From an uncultured Bacteroidia bacterium (lineage in GTDB: Bacteria; Bacteroidota; Bacteroidia; Bacteroidales; UBA932), in assembly GCA_902785065.1 (NCBI GenBank), contig CACZXH010000005.1, positions 1 to 64,000 on the forward strand: a stretch of DNA of 64,000 nucleotides, given 5' to 3'. The position numbers and the translations under genes were made by a program. Shown one piece after another: positions 16,818 to 25,792 of the stretch. The notes under the pieces were generated by a model. That model saw nothing but the letters and a program-made list of their open reading frames with translations, had not been told where the DNA came from and did not search any database. Within the stretch, counting starts at the first letter, position 1, and each line of letters starts with the position of its first letter.

Positions 16818-17896
16818 AAAAGATCCTGTCCCTTCTTGTCACCGCCTGCCTGGGCCTGAACCTGTCTGCCCAGGTGTTCACGGACGCATCGGCCTTCCCC
16901 GTGTACGGCAAGGCGTCCGATGCGACCAAAACCCGTTACCAGCGGCTTCCGGCCGCCCTCGAAGGTGTTTCCCGCGGCCCCGTCTGGCGCCTCGGCACCC
17001 AGAGTGCGGGCCTGTACATCCGTTTCCGGTCCAATTCCACGGCCATCCATGCGCGGTGGACATCGACCTATGGGAGCTGGCTGTCGAACATGAATCCGAC
17101 GGGCGTCCGGGGGCTGGACCTGTATATCCTGGCCGACGGCGTCTGGCGTCCCGCCGGCGTCGGCCGTCCTTCCCAGGAGAAGACGACCACCGACTGCATG
17201 GTCAGGAACATGACCCCGGAGTGGCGGGAGTATATGCTGTACCTGTCGCTGTATGACGGGGTCGATTTCCTCGAGATCGGGGTCGACGAGGGGGCTTCCC
17301 TGGAGCAGCCGCTCGCCGCGACGCCGCGCACGGAACGTCCGGTCGTGATGTATGGGACCAGTATCCTGCAGGGGTGCAGCGCGAGCCGTCCGGGCATGGC
17401 CCATACCAGCATGATTTCCCGCGCCCTGGACCGCGAAGTCATCAACCTGGGCTTCAGCGGGAACGCCCTGCTGGACCAGGAAATCGCCCGCCTGATGGCC
17501 TCCGTGCCCGATCCGGGCGTGTTCGTGCTGGACTACGCACCCAACGCGTACGCCCCGATGATCAAGGAGCACGGCGAGGAATTCTTCCGCATCCTCCGCG
17601 ATGCGCATCCCGACGTGCCGGTAATCTTCATCGAGGACGTCATCTTCCCGCACACTCTGTTCGACAGTGCCATCCGGAAGGAAGTGGAGGACAAGAACTT
17701 CGAGCAGAAGGCCCTCTTCGACCGTCTGAAGAGACAGGGGGAGAAGCAGATCTATTTCATCCCTGCCGCGAAGATGACGATGCCGGACGGGGAGACCACG
17801 GCCGACACGATCCATCTGACGGACCTGGGCATGCAGCGCTATGTGGACCTCGTGCTCCCCGTCATCCGCAAGGCCCTGCGCAAAGCGCGTAAATAA
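16814..17896 (+). CDS. secreted SGNH/GDSL-family esterase with N-terminal SGNH_hydro_N domain
   Basis: Protein of 360 aa; ATG at 16814 overlaps the previous stop (ATGA). Signal MKKILSLLVTACLGLNLSAQ. The N-terminal beta-sandwich (about 25-170) resembles the SsfX3/SGNH_hydro_N ancillary domain. The hydrolase domain has GTSILQG carrying the Ser nucleophile in place of GDS, GFSGN as block III, and D-x-x-H in ADTIHLTDLG. Likely a periplasmic esterase acting on acylated glycans or the product of this operon. It is the last member of the overlapping gene chain that starts at 8221. Confidence 0.82.
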   Translation: MKKILSLLVTACLGLNLSAQVFTDASAFPVYGKASDATKTRYQRLPAALEGVSRGPVWRLGTQSAGLYIRFRSNSTAIHARWTSTYGSWLSNMNPTGVRGLDLYILADGVWRPAGVGRPSQEKTTTDCMVRNMTPEWREYMLYLSLYDGVDFLEIGVDEGASLEQPLAATPRTERPVVMYGTSILQGCSASRPGMAHTSMISRALDREVINLGFSGNALLDQEIARLMASVPDPGVFVLDYAPNAYAPMIKEHGEEFFRILRDAHPDVPVIFIEDVIFPHTLFDSAIRKEVEDKNFEQKALFDRLKRQGEKQIYFIPAAKMTMPDGETTADTIHLTDLGMQRYVDLVLPVIRKALRKARK

Positions 17897-17900
17897 TTGC

Positions 17901-17908
17901 TATCTTTG
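17901..17908 (+). promoter_or_regulatory. -7 box for the HSDR_N/cca/xerC/hpf group
   Basis: TATCTTTG 6 nt before the ATG at 17915. No clear -33 TTTG. Confidence 0.45.
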
Positions 17909-17914
17909 CAGCAA

Positions 17915-18328
17915 ATGCCGATTCACAGCGATATGGTTTGGGATCCGCTCCGGAAAAAGAGCGTCCGGCTGACCCCCGAGGAGGAGGTCAGGCAGTGGTT
18001 CATTTCCGTGCTGCACGAAGGAATGCAGGTACCCGAGCATATGATGATGAGCGAGGTTTCACTGACCTGGAACGGCCTGGACTACCGGGCCGATATCGTC
18101 GTCTACGACCGGGAGGCGCATCCGCTCCTCGTTGTGGAATGCAAGCGGCCGGAAGTGGAGCTGACGCAGGAGGTGGTGGACCAGGCTATCCGCTACAACA
18201 ACGCGCTGGACGTCCGTTACATTGTGATTACCAACGGATTGAAGACGTTCATGTTCGAACGTCATACAGACGGGTTCGTCTTTGTGGAAAAGGCTCCGCA
18301 GTGGGAGGACATGCTATGTCGACGATAA
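17915..18328 (+). CDS. stand-alone type I restriction HsdR_N-like nuclease-domain protein
   Basis: Protein of 137 aa from the ATG at 17915, although the ATG at 17933 (MVWDPLRKK) is possible and would sit farther from the -7 box. It is a single PD-(D/E)xK domain of the HSDR_N type: RADIVVYD with the catalytic Asp, then LLVVECKRP giving the E-x-K pair, and a conserved QAIRYNNALDVRYIVITNG segment. There is no helicase or HsdM/HsdS nearby. Bacteroidetes commonly carry this short protein next to housekeeping genes. Function is unknown; DNA or RNA processing is a guess. It overlaps cca by 13 bp. Confidence 0.78.
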   Translation: MPIHSDMVWDPLRKKSVRLTPEEEVRQWFISVLHEGMQVPEHMMMSEVSLTWNGLDYRADIVVYDREAHPLLVVECKRPEVELTQEVVDQAIRYNNALDVRYIVITNGLKTFMFERHTDGFVFVEKAPQWEDMLCRR

Positions 18329-19755
18329 CGGAAGGATACCTGGACGCGCCGGTTTTCGGACTGGTGTCGGACGTGGCGGCGGACCTCGGGGTGCGCGCCT
18401 TCGTCATCGGCGGTTATGTCCGCGACTGTTTCCTGGGCCGGCCCAATACGGACATTGACATCGTGGTGGAGGGGAGCGGCATCGCCCTCGCGGAAGCCGT
18501 GGCGGCGAAGGTCCATACGAACGTGAGCGTGTTCCGCAACTTCGGCACCGCCATGCTGCACTACAAGGGCATCGAGGTGGAGTTCGTGGGCGCGCGCAAG
18601 GAATCCTACAACCGCGATTCCCGCAAACCGATCGTGGAAGACGGTACGCTGGAAGAGGACCAGCTGCGGCGGGACTTCACCATCAACGCCATGGCCTTCA
18701 GCCTGTGCAAGGAGGATTTCGGCGCGCTGGTCGATCCTTTCGGCGGCATCCGCGACCTCGCTGCCGGCATCATCCGCACCCCGCTCCAGCCCGAACAGAC
18801 CTATAGCGACGACCCGTTGCGCATGCTCCGCGCCATCCGTTTCGCCGCGCAGCTCTCTACCCCCGAGCACCCTTTCACCATCGTCCCGGAATCGCTGGAC
18901 GCGATGCGGGCGATGAAGGACCGTCTGAAGATCCTTTCCTCGGAACGCATCGTGGAGGAGGTGAACAAGATGCTCGTCACCCGGAAGCCGTCCATGGCTT
19001 TCCGCCTGATGGACGAAACCGGCCTGCTGGAGCAGTTCCTTCCGCAGCTGGTGCAGCTCAAGGGCGTGGAAACCGTCGAGGGAAAGGGCCACAAGGAAAA
19101 CTTCTCCCATACCCTGCAAGTGCTCGACAACGTGGCGGAAAGCGAGGAAGGGGAGCCGAATGTCTGGCTTCGCTGGGCCGCGCTCCTGCACGATATCGGA
19201 AAGCCCGCTTCCAAGCGCTACGCGCCGGGCCAGGGCTGGACCTTCCATGGGCACGAAGTCATTGGCGCCCGGATGGTCCCGAAGATCTTCCAGGGCTTGA
19301 AAATGCCCCTGAACGAGAAAATGAAGTACGTGCAGAAGCTGGTGAACCTGCACCTCCGCCCGATCGCCCTCGTGGACGACGAGGTGACGGATTCCGCGGT
19401 GCGCCGGCTCCTGTTCGACGCCGGAGACGACATTGACGACCTCATGCTCCTCTGCCACGCGGACATTACCTCCAAGAACCCCGCGAAGGTCGCCCGCCTG
19501 CACCGCAACTTCCAGCTGGTGAAGGAGAAACTGGTGGAAGTGGAGGAGAAGGACAAGATCCGCAACTGGAAGAACCCCATCACCGGCGACTACGTGATGG
19601 AGGTCTTCGGTATCGGCCCCTGCAATACCATCGGCCAGATTAAGGAGCACGTCAAGAACGCCATCCTGGACGGCGAGATTCCCAATACGTTCGAGGCCGC
19701 CGACGCCCTGATGCGCGAAAAGGCCGCCGAACTGGGTCTCACGCCGGTGAAATGA
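18316..19755 (+). CDS. cca: CCA-adding tRNA nucleotidyltransferase with HD domain
   Basis: Protein of 479 aa. Start ATG 18316 lies just upstream of the family N-terminus; the longer in-frame extension covers the preceding gene in another frame. Class II nucleotidyltransferase head: GGYVRDCFLG, the metal-binding NTDIDIVVEG, RRDFTINA, DPLRMLRAIRFA. An HD phosphohydrolase domain follows (LLHDIGKP). It adds or repairs the 3' CCA, which is needed here because none of the three tRNAs in the window encodes CCA. Length is typical for Bacteroidetes. Confidence 0.93.
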   Translation: MSTITEGYLDAPVFGLVSDVAADLGVRAFVIGGYVRDCFLGRPNTDIDIVVEGSGIALAEAVAAKVHTNVSVFRNFGTAMLHYKGIEVEFVGARKESYNRDSRKPIVEDGTLEEDQLRRDFTINAMAFSLCKEDFGALVDPFGGIRDLAAGIIRTPLQPEQTYSDDPLRMLRAIRFAAQLSTPEHPFTIVPESLDAMRAMKDRLKILSSERIVEEVNKMLVTRKPSMAFRLMDETGLLEQFLPQLVQLKGVETVEGKGHKENFSHTLQVLDNVAESEEGEPNVWLRWAALLHDIGKPASKRYAPGQGWTFHGHEVIGARMVPKIFQGLKMPLNEKMKYVQKLVNLHLRPIALVDDEVTDSAVRRLLFDAGDDIDDLMLLCHADITSKNPAKVARLHRNFQLVKEKLVEVEEKDKIRNWKNPITGDYVMEVFGIGPCNTIGQIKEHVKNAILDGEIPNTFEAADALMREKAAELGLTPVK

Positions 19756-19765
19756 TTCTCCTGCC

Positions 19766-20728
19766 ATGATCGACGCATACCTCGCATATATCCGGGACAT
19801 CCGGCGGTATTCGCCGCGGACGCAGGCGGTCTATGGGGATGTGCTGGCGGATTTCTCGCGGTTCTGCGAGGGAGAGGTCGTGGCGTCAATGACCCCGTCA
19901 ATGCTGCGGCGCTATGAGGCAGACTGCATCAACCGGGGATTGAAGCCGCGGACGGTGCATCAGCACATGTCGGTGCTCAGCGGATTCTGCCGGTTCCTGA
20001 TGCAGAAGGGCGTCCTGAAATCCAATCCCGCCCGCAATGTCAAGCGTCCCAAAATGGAGAAGCGCCTGCCGGAATTCTATCAGGAAAAGTCGATGGATGA
20101 ATACTTTGCGGCCACCGACCACTGGGCCGGGGAGGACGAACTGGCAATCCTGCGAAGCTATGGGCCGGCCCCGACGGACAAGACCGCCGTGGAGCTCTAC
20201 CGCGCCCGCCTGCGCCGCCTCATCGTCAGCCTGCTCTTCGGAACGGGCATCCGCCGGGCGGAACTCATCGGCCTCCGGACGGACTCGTTCAACCCGGCCA
20301 GGCAAGTGCTGCGGGTCGTGGGTAAAGGCGACAAAATGCGAGAAATTCCGGTGGTCCCTTCACTTTGTCACGAAATTTGCTTATATTTGAATGCGGTTGA
20401 GTCGATGAGAGGCAGCGCGCCGCCCGCGGAAGGCCCCCTCCTCGTGACGGAAAAGGGCAGGCCCCTGTACCCCAACTACGTGGACCGGACCATCAAGGCG
20501 GAACTCGACGGCTACGGCATTACCGGGAGGAAATCCCCCCACGTGCTCAGGCATTCGGTCGCCACGGCCCTCCTGGACGACGGCGCCGACCTGAACTCCA
20601 TCAAGGAAATGCTCGGCCATGCGAACCTCGCCGCCACGCAGGTGTACACGCACAACTCCGTCGACCGGCTGAAGAAAGTGTATAACAACGCCCATCCCAG
20701 GGCAAAAAACGGAGGCTCAAATGATTAA
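19766..20728 (+). CDS. xerC: tyrosine recombinase XerC/XerD family
   Basis: Protein of 320 aa. N-terminal SAM-like core-binding domain (1-100) and catalytic domain with all six residues: R163 (GTGIRRAEL), K187 (VGKGDKM), H259 and R262 (PHVLRH), H285 (LGHANL), Y294. Its place directly before hpf, with overlapping genes, matches the housekeeping Xer gene of Bacteroidales that resolves chromosome dimers. It is not flanked by att sites or phage genes. An insertion around residues 117-147 precedes the first catalytic Arg. An AT-rich promoter-like patch lies inside at 20364-20389. Confidence 0.9.
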   Translation: MIDAYLAYIRDIRRYSPRTQAVYGDVLADFSRFCEGEVVASMTPSMLRRYEADCINRGLKPRTVHQHMSVLSGFCRFLMQKGVLKSNPARNVKRPKMEKRLPEFYQEKSMDEYFAATDHWAGEDELAILRSYGPAPTDKTAVELYRARLRRLIVSLLFGTGIRRAELIGLRTDSFNPARQVLRVVGKGDKMREIPVVPSLCHEICLYLNAVESMRGSAPPAEGPLLVTEKGRPLYPNYVDRTIKAELDGYGITGRKSPHVLRHSVATALLDDGADLNSIKEMLGHANLAATQVYTHNSVDRLKKVYNNAHPRAKNGGSND

Positions 20729-21011
20729 TGTGAAGTCCCTGAAGTTCGATGCAGCCAAGGATCTGCTCGACTATGTGGAGAAGAAAGTCGGCAAGGTGGA
20801 GAAGTTCTTCGACAACCTCGGCGACATCGACGTCACCCTCTCTCTCTCCCCGGAACCCGAGAACAAATGTGTCCGGCTCCAAACCCGTTTCCCCGGTGAA
20901 GACCTCGTGATCGAGCGTCACGCGCATACCTTCGAGGAAGCCGTCACCGAAGCGGCTGACGCGATGAAGGAAAAGATCGTCCGCGCGAAGGAAAAACGGT
21001 TCGAGAAATAA
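20721..21011 (+). CDS. hpf: ribosome hibernation-promoting factor HPF/YfiA family
   Basis: Protein of 96 aa, short HPF form. The beta-alpha-beta-beta-beta-alpha pattern is visible with VEKKVGKVEKFF, a charged strand region and the C-terminal helix EEAVTEAADAMKEKI. It binds the 30S decoding centre in stationary phase. ATG at 20721 overlaps the end of xerC by 8 bp, so translation may be coupled. A terminator follows immediately. Confidence 0.9.
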   Translation: MINVKSLKFDAAKDLLDYVEKKVGKVEKFFDNLGDIDVTLSLSPEPENKCVRLQTRFPGEDLVIERHAHTFEEAVTEAADAMKEKIVRAKEKRFEK

Positions 21012-21029
21012 TCCTTTGACAACCTTATC

Positions 21030-21053
21030 GGCGGCCTTCCGGCCGCCTTTTTT
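21030..21053 (+). terminator. intrinsic terminator after hpf
   Basis: GGCGGCC TTCC GGCCGCC stem-loop followed by T6. Confidence 0.9.
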
Positions 21054-21070
21054 CTTGGAATAAATTGACT

Positions 21071-22726
21071 ATGAAAAAATTATGCACCTGTCTCCTGCTG
21101 GCCCTGCTGCTATGCGCGCCTTTGGGGGCGCAGGGGTTCCTGAAAGGGAAAATCCTGTATTTCGACGCCGGGGACAATCTGAGCGAACGGAGTGGAAGCA
21201 GTTTCAAGTTCTCCCTCCTCGGCGGCTTGTCGGTGAGTTCTTCCCTGTCCCTCTTCTCCGTGGAGCGCGCCTTGGAAAAGGCGGCGGACGATAACGATAT
21301 CGCCATGGTTTTCTTCCGGCCCGATATGGTTTCGGCCGGCATGGCCGCACGGGAGGAACTGCGGCAGAGCCTGGCGCGTTTCGCCGCGAAAGGGAAACCG
21401 GTCGTCTGCTACGGCGTCTCATTTGATACAGGTTCCTATTATCTGGGATCCGTGGGCGACCGCGTCTTCATGCATCCCGGGTCCAGCGGGACTTTGATGG
21501 GACCTTCTTCCACCCAGCTATATTACAAGGACTTGCTGGATTCCCTGGGCGTCCGGATCCAGCTGATCCGGCACGGCAGCTACAAGTCGGCCGGCGAACC
21601 CTATGTCCGCAGCGAAATGAGCGAGGAGAACCGGCAGCAGTACCAGGCCCTGCTCGGGTCCATGTGGGAGCCGATGGTGGAGGAAATGGCCTCCTCCCGC
21701 GGCATTCCTGCCGATTCGCTCCGCGCGTGGATCACCTCCCTCCAGCTTTCTACGTCCCGTGATTGGCTGGAAAAAGGTCTTGTCGACGGCCTGAAGTTCC
21801 GCGACGAGATGGAGGATTACCTCTGCCACCTGTTCGGCAAGGCCGATGTGGACGACCTGAAGAAAGTTTCGATGTCCGAGTATGTCGAGTCGCTCAGGGA
21901 CAATGGCTCCAAGAAGGTCGCCGTCCTGTACGCGGAAGGGGAGATCGTCCGCTCCGGAAGCGGGATTGCCGGCGAGAAGTTCGCCCGCGAGATCGCGAAG
22001 GTCCGGGCCGATTCCTCCATCAAGGCCGTGGTCTTCCGGGTCAATTCCCCCGGCGGCGAAGTCGTGGCCTCGGAGATGATCCGCCGCGAGATCGAGGCGC
22101 TCCGGAAGGACAAGCCCGTCATCGCCAGCTACGGAGACTATGCCGCCTCGGGCGGCTACCTGATCTCGGCGGGAACGGACCGGATTTTCGTGGACAACGC
22201 CACCCTGACCGGGTCCATCGGCGTGTTCGGTCAGGTCGTCTCGTACGGGGAAGCGCTGAGCAAAAAACTGCATATCCATCCGTTCACCGTCGGAACGCAC
22301 GAACACAGTGACATGGGTTCCGGCATGCGCCCGTTGGACGAGCGGGAACTGGAGCGGTACCAGGCGGATATCGACGGCATCTACGATGATTTCGTCCGGG
22401 TGGTGTCCGACGGCCGCGGCATGGACCGGAATGCCGTCGAGGCCGTGGCGCAGGGACGCGTCTGGTCGGGCGTCGACGCCTTGAAAAACGGCCTGGCCGA
22501 CGAGAAAGGCATCCTGCTGGATGCCGTCAAATATGCGGCCAAGCGGGCCGGCCTGGACAAGTACGGCATCGCGGTCTACCCCGAAAAGAATGACCTGCTG
22601 GGCGAGATCCTGTCCCTGGCCAAGGAAACGGACCAGCCGATGATCCGCATCCGGGAGATTCTGCCGGCGGGCTTCACCACCGTTGCCCGGATGCCTTATG
22701 TGGAACTTGACAAGAACGGAAGATGA
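21071..22726 (+). CDS. sppA: signal peptide peptidase SppA, 67K type
   Basis: Protein of 551 aa from the ATG at 21071; an in-frame TTG two codons upstream is less likely. N-terminal hydrophobic segment (MKKLCTCLLLALLLCAPLG) that looks cleavable or acts as anchor. Tandem protease halves as in E. coli SppA: the general base K172 in RHGSYKSAGEP (first half) and nucleophile S360 in DYAASGGYL (second half). It degrades released signal peptides in the membrane. The PorT-like gene overlaps its stop by ATGA. Confidence 0.92.
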   Translation: MKKLCTCLLLALLLCAPLGAQGFLKGKILYFDAGDNLSERSGSSFKFSLLGGLSVSSSLSLFSVERALEKAADDNDIAMVFFRPDMVSAGMAAREELRQSLARFAAKGKPVVCYGVSFDTGSYYLGSVGDRVFMHPGSSGTLMGPSSTQLYYKDLLDSLGVRIQLIRHGSYKSAGEPYVRSEMSEENRQQYQALLGSMWEPMVEEMASSRGIPADSLRAWITSLQLSTSRDWLEKGLVDGLKFRDEMEDYLCHLFGKADVDDLKKVSMSEYVESLRDNGSKKVAVLYAEGEIVRSGSGIAGEKFAREIAKVRADSSIKAVVFRVNSPGGEVVASEMIRREIEALRKDKPVIASYGDYAASGGYLISAGTDRIFVDNATLTGSIGVFGQVVSYGEALSKKLHIHPFTVGTHEHSDMGSGMRPLDERELERYQADIDGIYDDFVRVVSDGRGMDRNAVEAVAQGRVWSGVDALKNGLADEKGILLDAVKYAAKRAGLDKYGIAVYPEKNDLLGEILSLAKETDQPMIRIREILPAGFTTVARMPYVELDKNGR

Positions 22727-23463
22727 AATACAGGAAGATCATCCTTTGGGCGGCCCTGACACTGGTGGTGTCGACGGCCTTCGCCCAGACCGAGGCCAAC
22801 CGGAACCGGTTGTCCGAAATCGAGAAAATGGAAGTCAAGGCCAAGAAGGGCGGTCCGAAATTCGACCGGTTCGGAATCCGGCTCGTGCCGGAGATCGGAT
22901 ATGGGGCCCATCTGGTCAAGTCGGAAGACTTCCGTTCCCAGGGGCTGGACTCCGGACAGGCTTACTTGCAGGCCCTGGACGTGTTTTACCGGCCGTTTGT
23001 GTGGGGAAGCGTGCACGTAGGCGCCGCAATCGGCATGGACTGGTTCAAGATCCGGGATATGCTCTTTGTGCAGGACGATGAGCACAACATCATGGTCGCG
23101 CCGTTTCCGGAAGAAGACATGGAGAAAGATGCGAAAAACCGTTCCTCCGTCACGAAGTGGATGGTGACGGTTCCCGCCACCCTCCAGTTCCATTTCGGAA
23201 AAGCCACCGTCCGGCTGGGTGCCGAGGCGCAGTACTCTTTTGCTCCCAAGGTCAGGCTGGACATCTCGAAGAAGGATTTCCGGGAATTTACGGAGAGCAA
23301 AGGAGCAAAGATCCGGAACTTCGGCTACGATTTCCTGGCCGCGGTCTCTTTCGGGCACTTCGGCATCTACGGCAAGTTCCAGCCCGCCTCCGCCCGGCGG
23401 TTCCCAGAACCGGGGCCCACGATGTCCACCTGGACGGTGGGCGTCTGCCTGACAACGTTCTGA
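22723..23463 (+). CDS. PorT-like outer-membrane beta-barrel protein
   Basis: Protein of 246 aa with signal MKYRKIILWAALTLVVSTAFAQ. After a charged linker (to about residue 50) alternating hydrophobic strands dominate (GIRLVPEIGYG, VHVGAAIGMDW, ATVRLGAEAQYSF, HFGIYGKFQP) and the last residues are TVGVCLTTF with a terminal Phe, typical for OM barrels. It resembles the OMP_b-brl/PorT group, whose best-known member supports gingipain secretion. Specific function is not known. Translationally coupled to sppA. Confidence 0.65.
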   Translation: MKYRKIILWAALTLVVSTAFAQTEANRNRLSEIEKMEVKAKKGGPKFDRFGIRLVPEIGYGAHLVKSEDFRSQGLDSGQAYLQALDVFYRPFVWGSVHVGAAIGMDWFKIRDMLFVQDDEHNIMVAPFPEEDMEKDAKNRSSVTKWMVTVPATLQFHFGKATVRLGAEAQYSFAPKVRLDISKKDFREFTESKGAKIRNFGYDFLAAVSFGHFGIYGKFQPASARRFPEPGPTMSTWTVGVCLTTF

Positions 23464-23482
23464 TCCAACACTGGCTTATTGT

Positions 23483-23514
23483 AATCTGCGGAAGTCAATT
23501 TCCGCAGATTTTTT
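23483..23514 (+). terminator. intrinsic terminator after the PorT-like gene
   Basis: AATCTGCGGAA / TTCCGCAGATT stem with a 6-nt loop and T tail. Confidence 0.85.
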
Positions 23515-23515
23515 A

Positions 23516-23523
23516 TATATTTG
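23516..23523 (+). promoter_or_regulatory. -7 box for the second GH3 gene
   Basis: TATATTTG right after the terminator, 22 nt before the ATG at 23546. -33 element unclear. Confidence 0.4.
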
Positions 23524-23545
23524 TAAGTTATTAAACGCTGACCGA

Positions 23546-25792
23546 ATGAACTGCAGATCCCTCCTCCTCGGCCTCGCTCTAGTCGCTGTCGCGTGCGGGC
23601 AGGCTCCCCAGAAGAAATCGAACCTTCCCGTCTATCTGGACGACGCCCAGCCCCTCGAGGCAAGGGTGGAAGACGCCTTCTCGAAGATGACCCTCGACGA
23701 GAAGATCGCGATGGTCCACGCGCAGTCCAAGTTCAGTTCGCCGGGCGTGCCGCGCCTGGGCATTCCGGAGGTGTGGTGCACCGACGGTCCCCACGGCATC
23801 CGCGCGGAAGTGCTCTGGGACGAGTGGGACCAGGCGGGCTGGACCAACGACTCCATTACGGCGTTCCCGGCCCTGAGCGGCCTGGCGGCCACCTGGGACC
23901 GCGAGCTCTCCCGCCTGTACGGCAAGAGCATCGGTGAAGAGGCCCGCTACCGGAACAAGACCGTCCTGCTGGGCCCGGGCGTGAATATCTACCGCTTCCC
24001 GCTGAACGGACGCAACTTCGAGTATATGGGCGAAGATCCGTATCTCGCGGGCGAAATGGTGGTTCCCTACATCGAGGGCGTGCAGTCCAACGGCGTCGCG
24101 GTGTGCGTGAAGCACTACGCACTGAACAACAGCGAGGTGAACCGCCACACGGCGAACACCATCGTGGACGACCGCACCCTGTATGAAATCTATCTCCCGG
24201 CCTTCAAGGCAGCGGTCCAGAAGGGCCACGCCTGGTCCATCATGGCCGCCTATAACCTGTACAACAACGAGCACCTGTGCTCCAACGAGGTCCTGCTGGA
24301 CAAGATCCTCCGCGGGGAATGGGGCTTCGACGGCGTGGTGATCAGCGACTGGGGCGGCGTGCACAACACGCTCCAGACCGCGAAACACGGCGTGGACCTG
24401 GAATACGGTTCCTGGACTGATGGCCTCACCATGGGCAAGACCAACGCCTATGACAGCTACTACCTCGCGAAGGCCTACAAGGAGGCCATCCAGAAGGGCC
24501 AGATCGGCACCGAGGAACTGGATGCCCGCGTGAAGCGGCTTCTGCGCCTCATTTTCCGCACGTCCATGGACCGCAACCGCCCGTTCGGCAGCCAGACTTC
24601 GCCGGAGCATTACGCTGCGGCGCGCAAGATCGGCGCCGAGTCCATCGTCCTCCTCAAGAACGACGGCGGCGTCCTGCCGATGGCCGCGAAGCCGGGCAAG
24701 ATCCTCGTCGTGGGCGAGAATGCCGTCAAGATGATGACCGTGGGCGGCGGCTCCTCCTCGCTGAAGGCGAAGCTGGAAGTTTCCCCGCTGGACGGCATCA
24801 AGGCCCGCTGGCCCGAAGCCGAGGTTGTCTGGGAGCGCGGCTATGTGGGCGACGTGGGCGGTGAGTACAATGGCGTGTCCACCGGCCAGGATCTCCGCGA
24901 ATCCCGCGACGCGGCCACCCTCATCGCCGATGCTGTGAAGGCCGCGGAAGGCGCTGACTACGTGATCTTCATCGGCGGCCTGAACAAGGCCGACCGGCAG
25001 GATTCCGAGGGTCTGGACCGCGTCCAGTACGGACTGCCTTACGGCCAGGACGCCGTGATCGAGGCGCTGGCCGCCGCGACGGACAAGCTCGTCGTGGTGA
25101 ACATCTCCGGCAACGCCGTAGCGATGCCGTGGGTGGAGAAGGTTCCCGCCATCGTCCAGGACTGGTACCTGGGCACCCAGGCCGGCCATTCCCTGGCCGA
25201 TGTCCTGTCCGGCGACGTGAACCCCTCCGGCCATCTGCCGTTCACGATTCCCGTCTCCTATGCCGACAATCCCGTCCAGACGGAAAAGCAGTATCCCGGC
25301 ATCCTCCGGGACGGCACCATCGACGGCATGCCGGTCCTGGATATGGAATATACCGAAGGCATCTACGTGGGCTACCGCTGGTATGACATCCACGGCGGCG
25401 TCCTCTTCCCGTTCGGCTACGGCCTGAGCTACACGACCTTTGCGTTCGGCGAGCCGAAGATCGACAAGAAGTCCATGAAGGAGAACGGCACCGTGACGGT
25501 GACCGTGCCCGTCAAGAACACCGGTGCCGTCGCCGGCGCCGAGGTCGTCCAGCTGTACATCACCGACGTAGAGGCCTCCGTGGGCCGTCCCGCCAAGGAG
25601 CTCAAGGGTTTTGCCAAGGTGTGCCTCGAGCCCGGTCAGAAGGCCGATGTGAGCTTCACCATTGACAAGGAAGCCCTCAGCTTCTTCGATGCGGACAAGC
25701 ACGCCTGGGTGGCCGAGAAGGGCACCTTCCGCGCCCTTGTCGCCGCTTCCGCGCAGGATGTGAAGGGCTCCGTCGAGTTCGAGCTGAAATAG
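23546..25792 (+). CDS. GH3 family beta-glucosidase-type lipoprotein
   Basis: Protein of 748 aa. Lipobox LVAVAC (Cys 17). GH3 N-domain with CTDGPHGIR, GPGVNIYRFPLNGRNFEYMGEDP, KHYALNNSE and the nucleophile D268 in VISDWGG. The C-domain includes VGGGSSS and LDRVQYGLP; an FnIII-like module closes it (FGYGLSYTTF onward). This layout matches plant-type/BglB-like GH3 beta-glucosidases or xylosidases, a different subfamily from the GH3 at 1361. It overlaps holA by one base (TAGTG), which is curious because holA is a housekeeping gene. Confidence 0.9.
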   Translation: MNCRSLLLGLALVAVACGQAPQKKSNLPVYLDDAQPLEARVEDAFSKMTLDEKIAMVHAQSKFSSPGVPRLGIPEVWCTDGPHGIRAEVLWDEWDQAGWTNDSITAFPALSGLAATWDRELSRLYGKSIGEEARYRNKTVLLGPGVNIYRFPLNGRNFEYMGEDPYLAGEMVVPYIEGVQSNGVAVCVKHYALNNSEVNRHTANTIVDDRTLYEIYLPAFKAAVQKGHAWSIMAAYNLYNNEHLCSNEVLLDKILRGEWGFDGVVISDWGGVHNTLQTAKHGVDLEYGSWTDGLTMGKTNAYDSYYLAKAYKEAIQKGQIGTEELDARVKRLLRLIFRTSMDRNRPFGSQTSPEHYAAARKIGAESIVLLKNDGGVLPMAAKPGKILVVGENAVKMMTVGGGSSSLKAKLEVSPLDGIKARWPEAEVVWERGYVGDVGGEYNGVSTGQDLRESRDAATLIADAVKAAEGADYVIFIGGLNKADRQDSEGLDRVQYGLPYGQDAVIEALAAATDKLVVVNISGNAVAMPWVEKVPAIVQDWYLGTQAGHSLADVLSGDVNPSGHLPFTIPVSYADNPVQTEKQYPGILRDGTIDGMPVLDMEYTEGIYVGYRWYDIHGGVLFPFGYGLSYTTFAFGEPKIDKKSMKENGTVTVTVPVKNTGAVAGAEVVQLYITDVEASVGRPAKELKGFAKVCLEPGQKADVSFTIDKEALSFFDADKHAWVAEKGTFRALVAASAQDVKGSVEFELK

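Noticed and set aside
17915-18328. Remnant of a type I restriction system
   Set aside because: No HsdM/HsdS or helicase fragments adjacent, and the short protein is complete in itself.
19766-20728. Integrase of a mobile element
   Set aside because: Neighbours are cca and hpf, gene overlaps are housekeeping-like, and no att repeats, relaxase or phage genes occur nearby.
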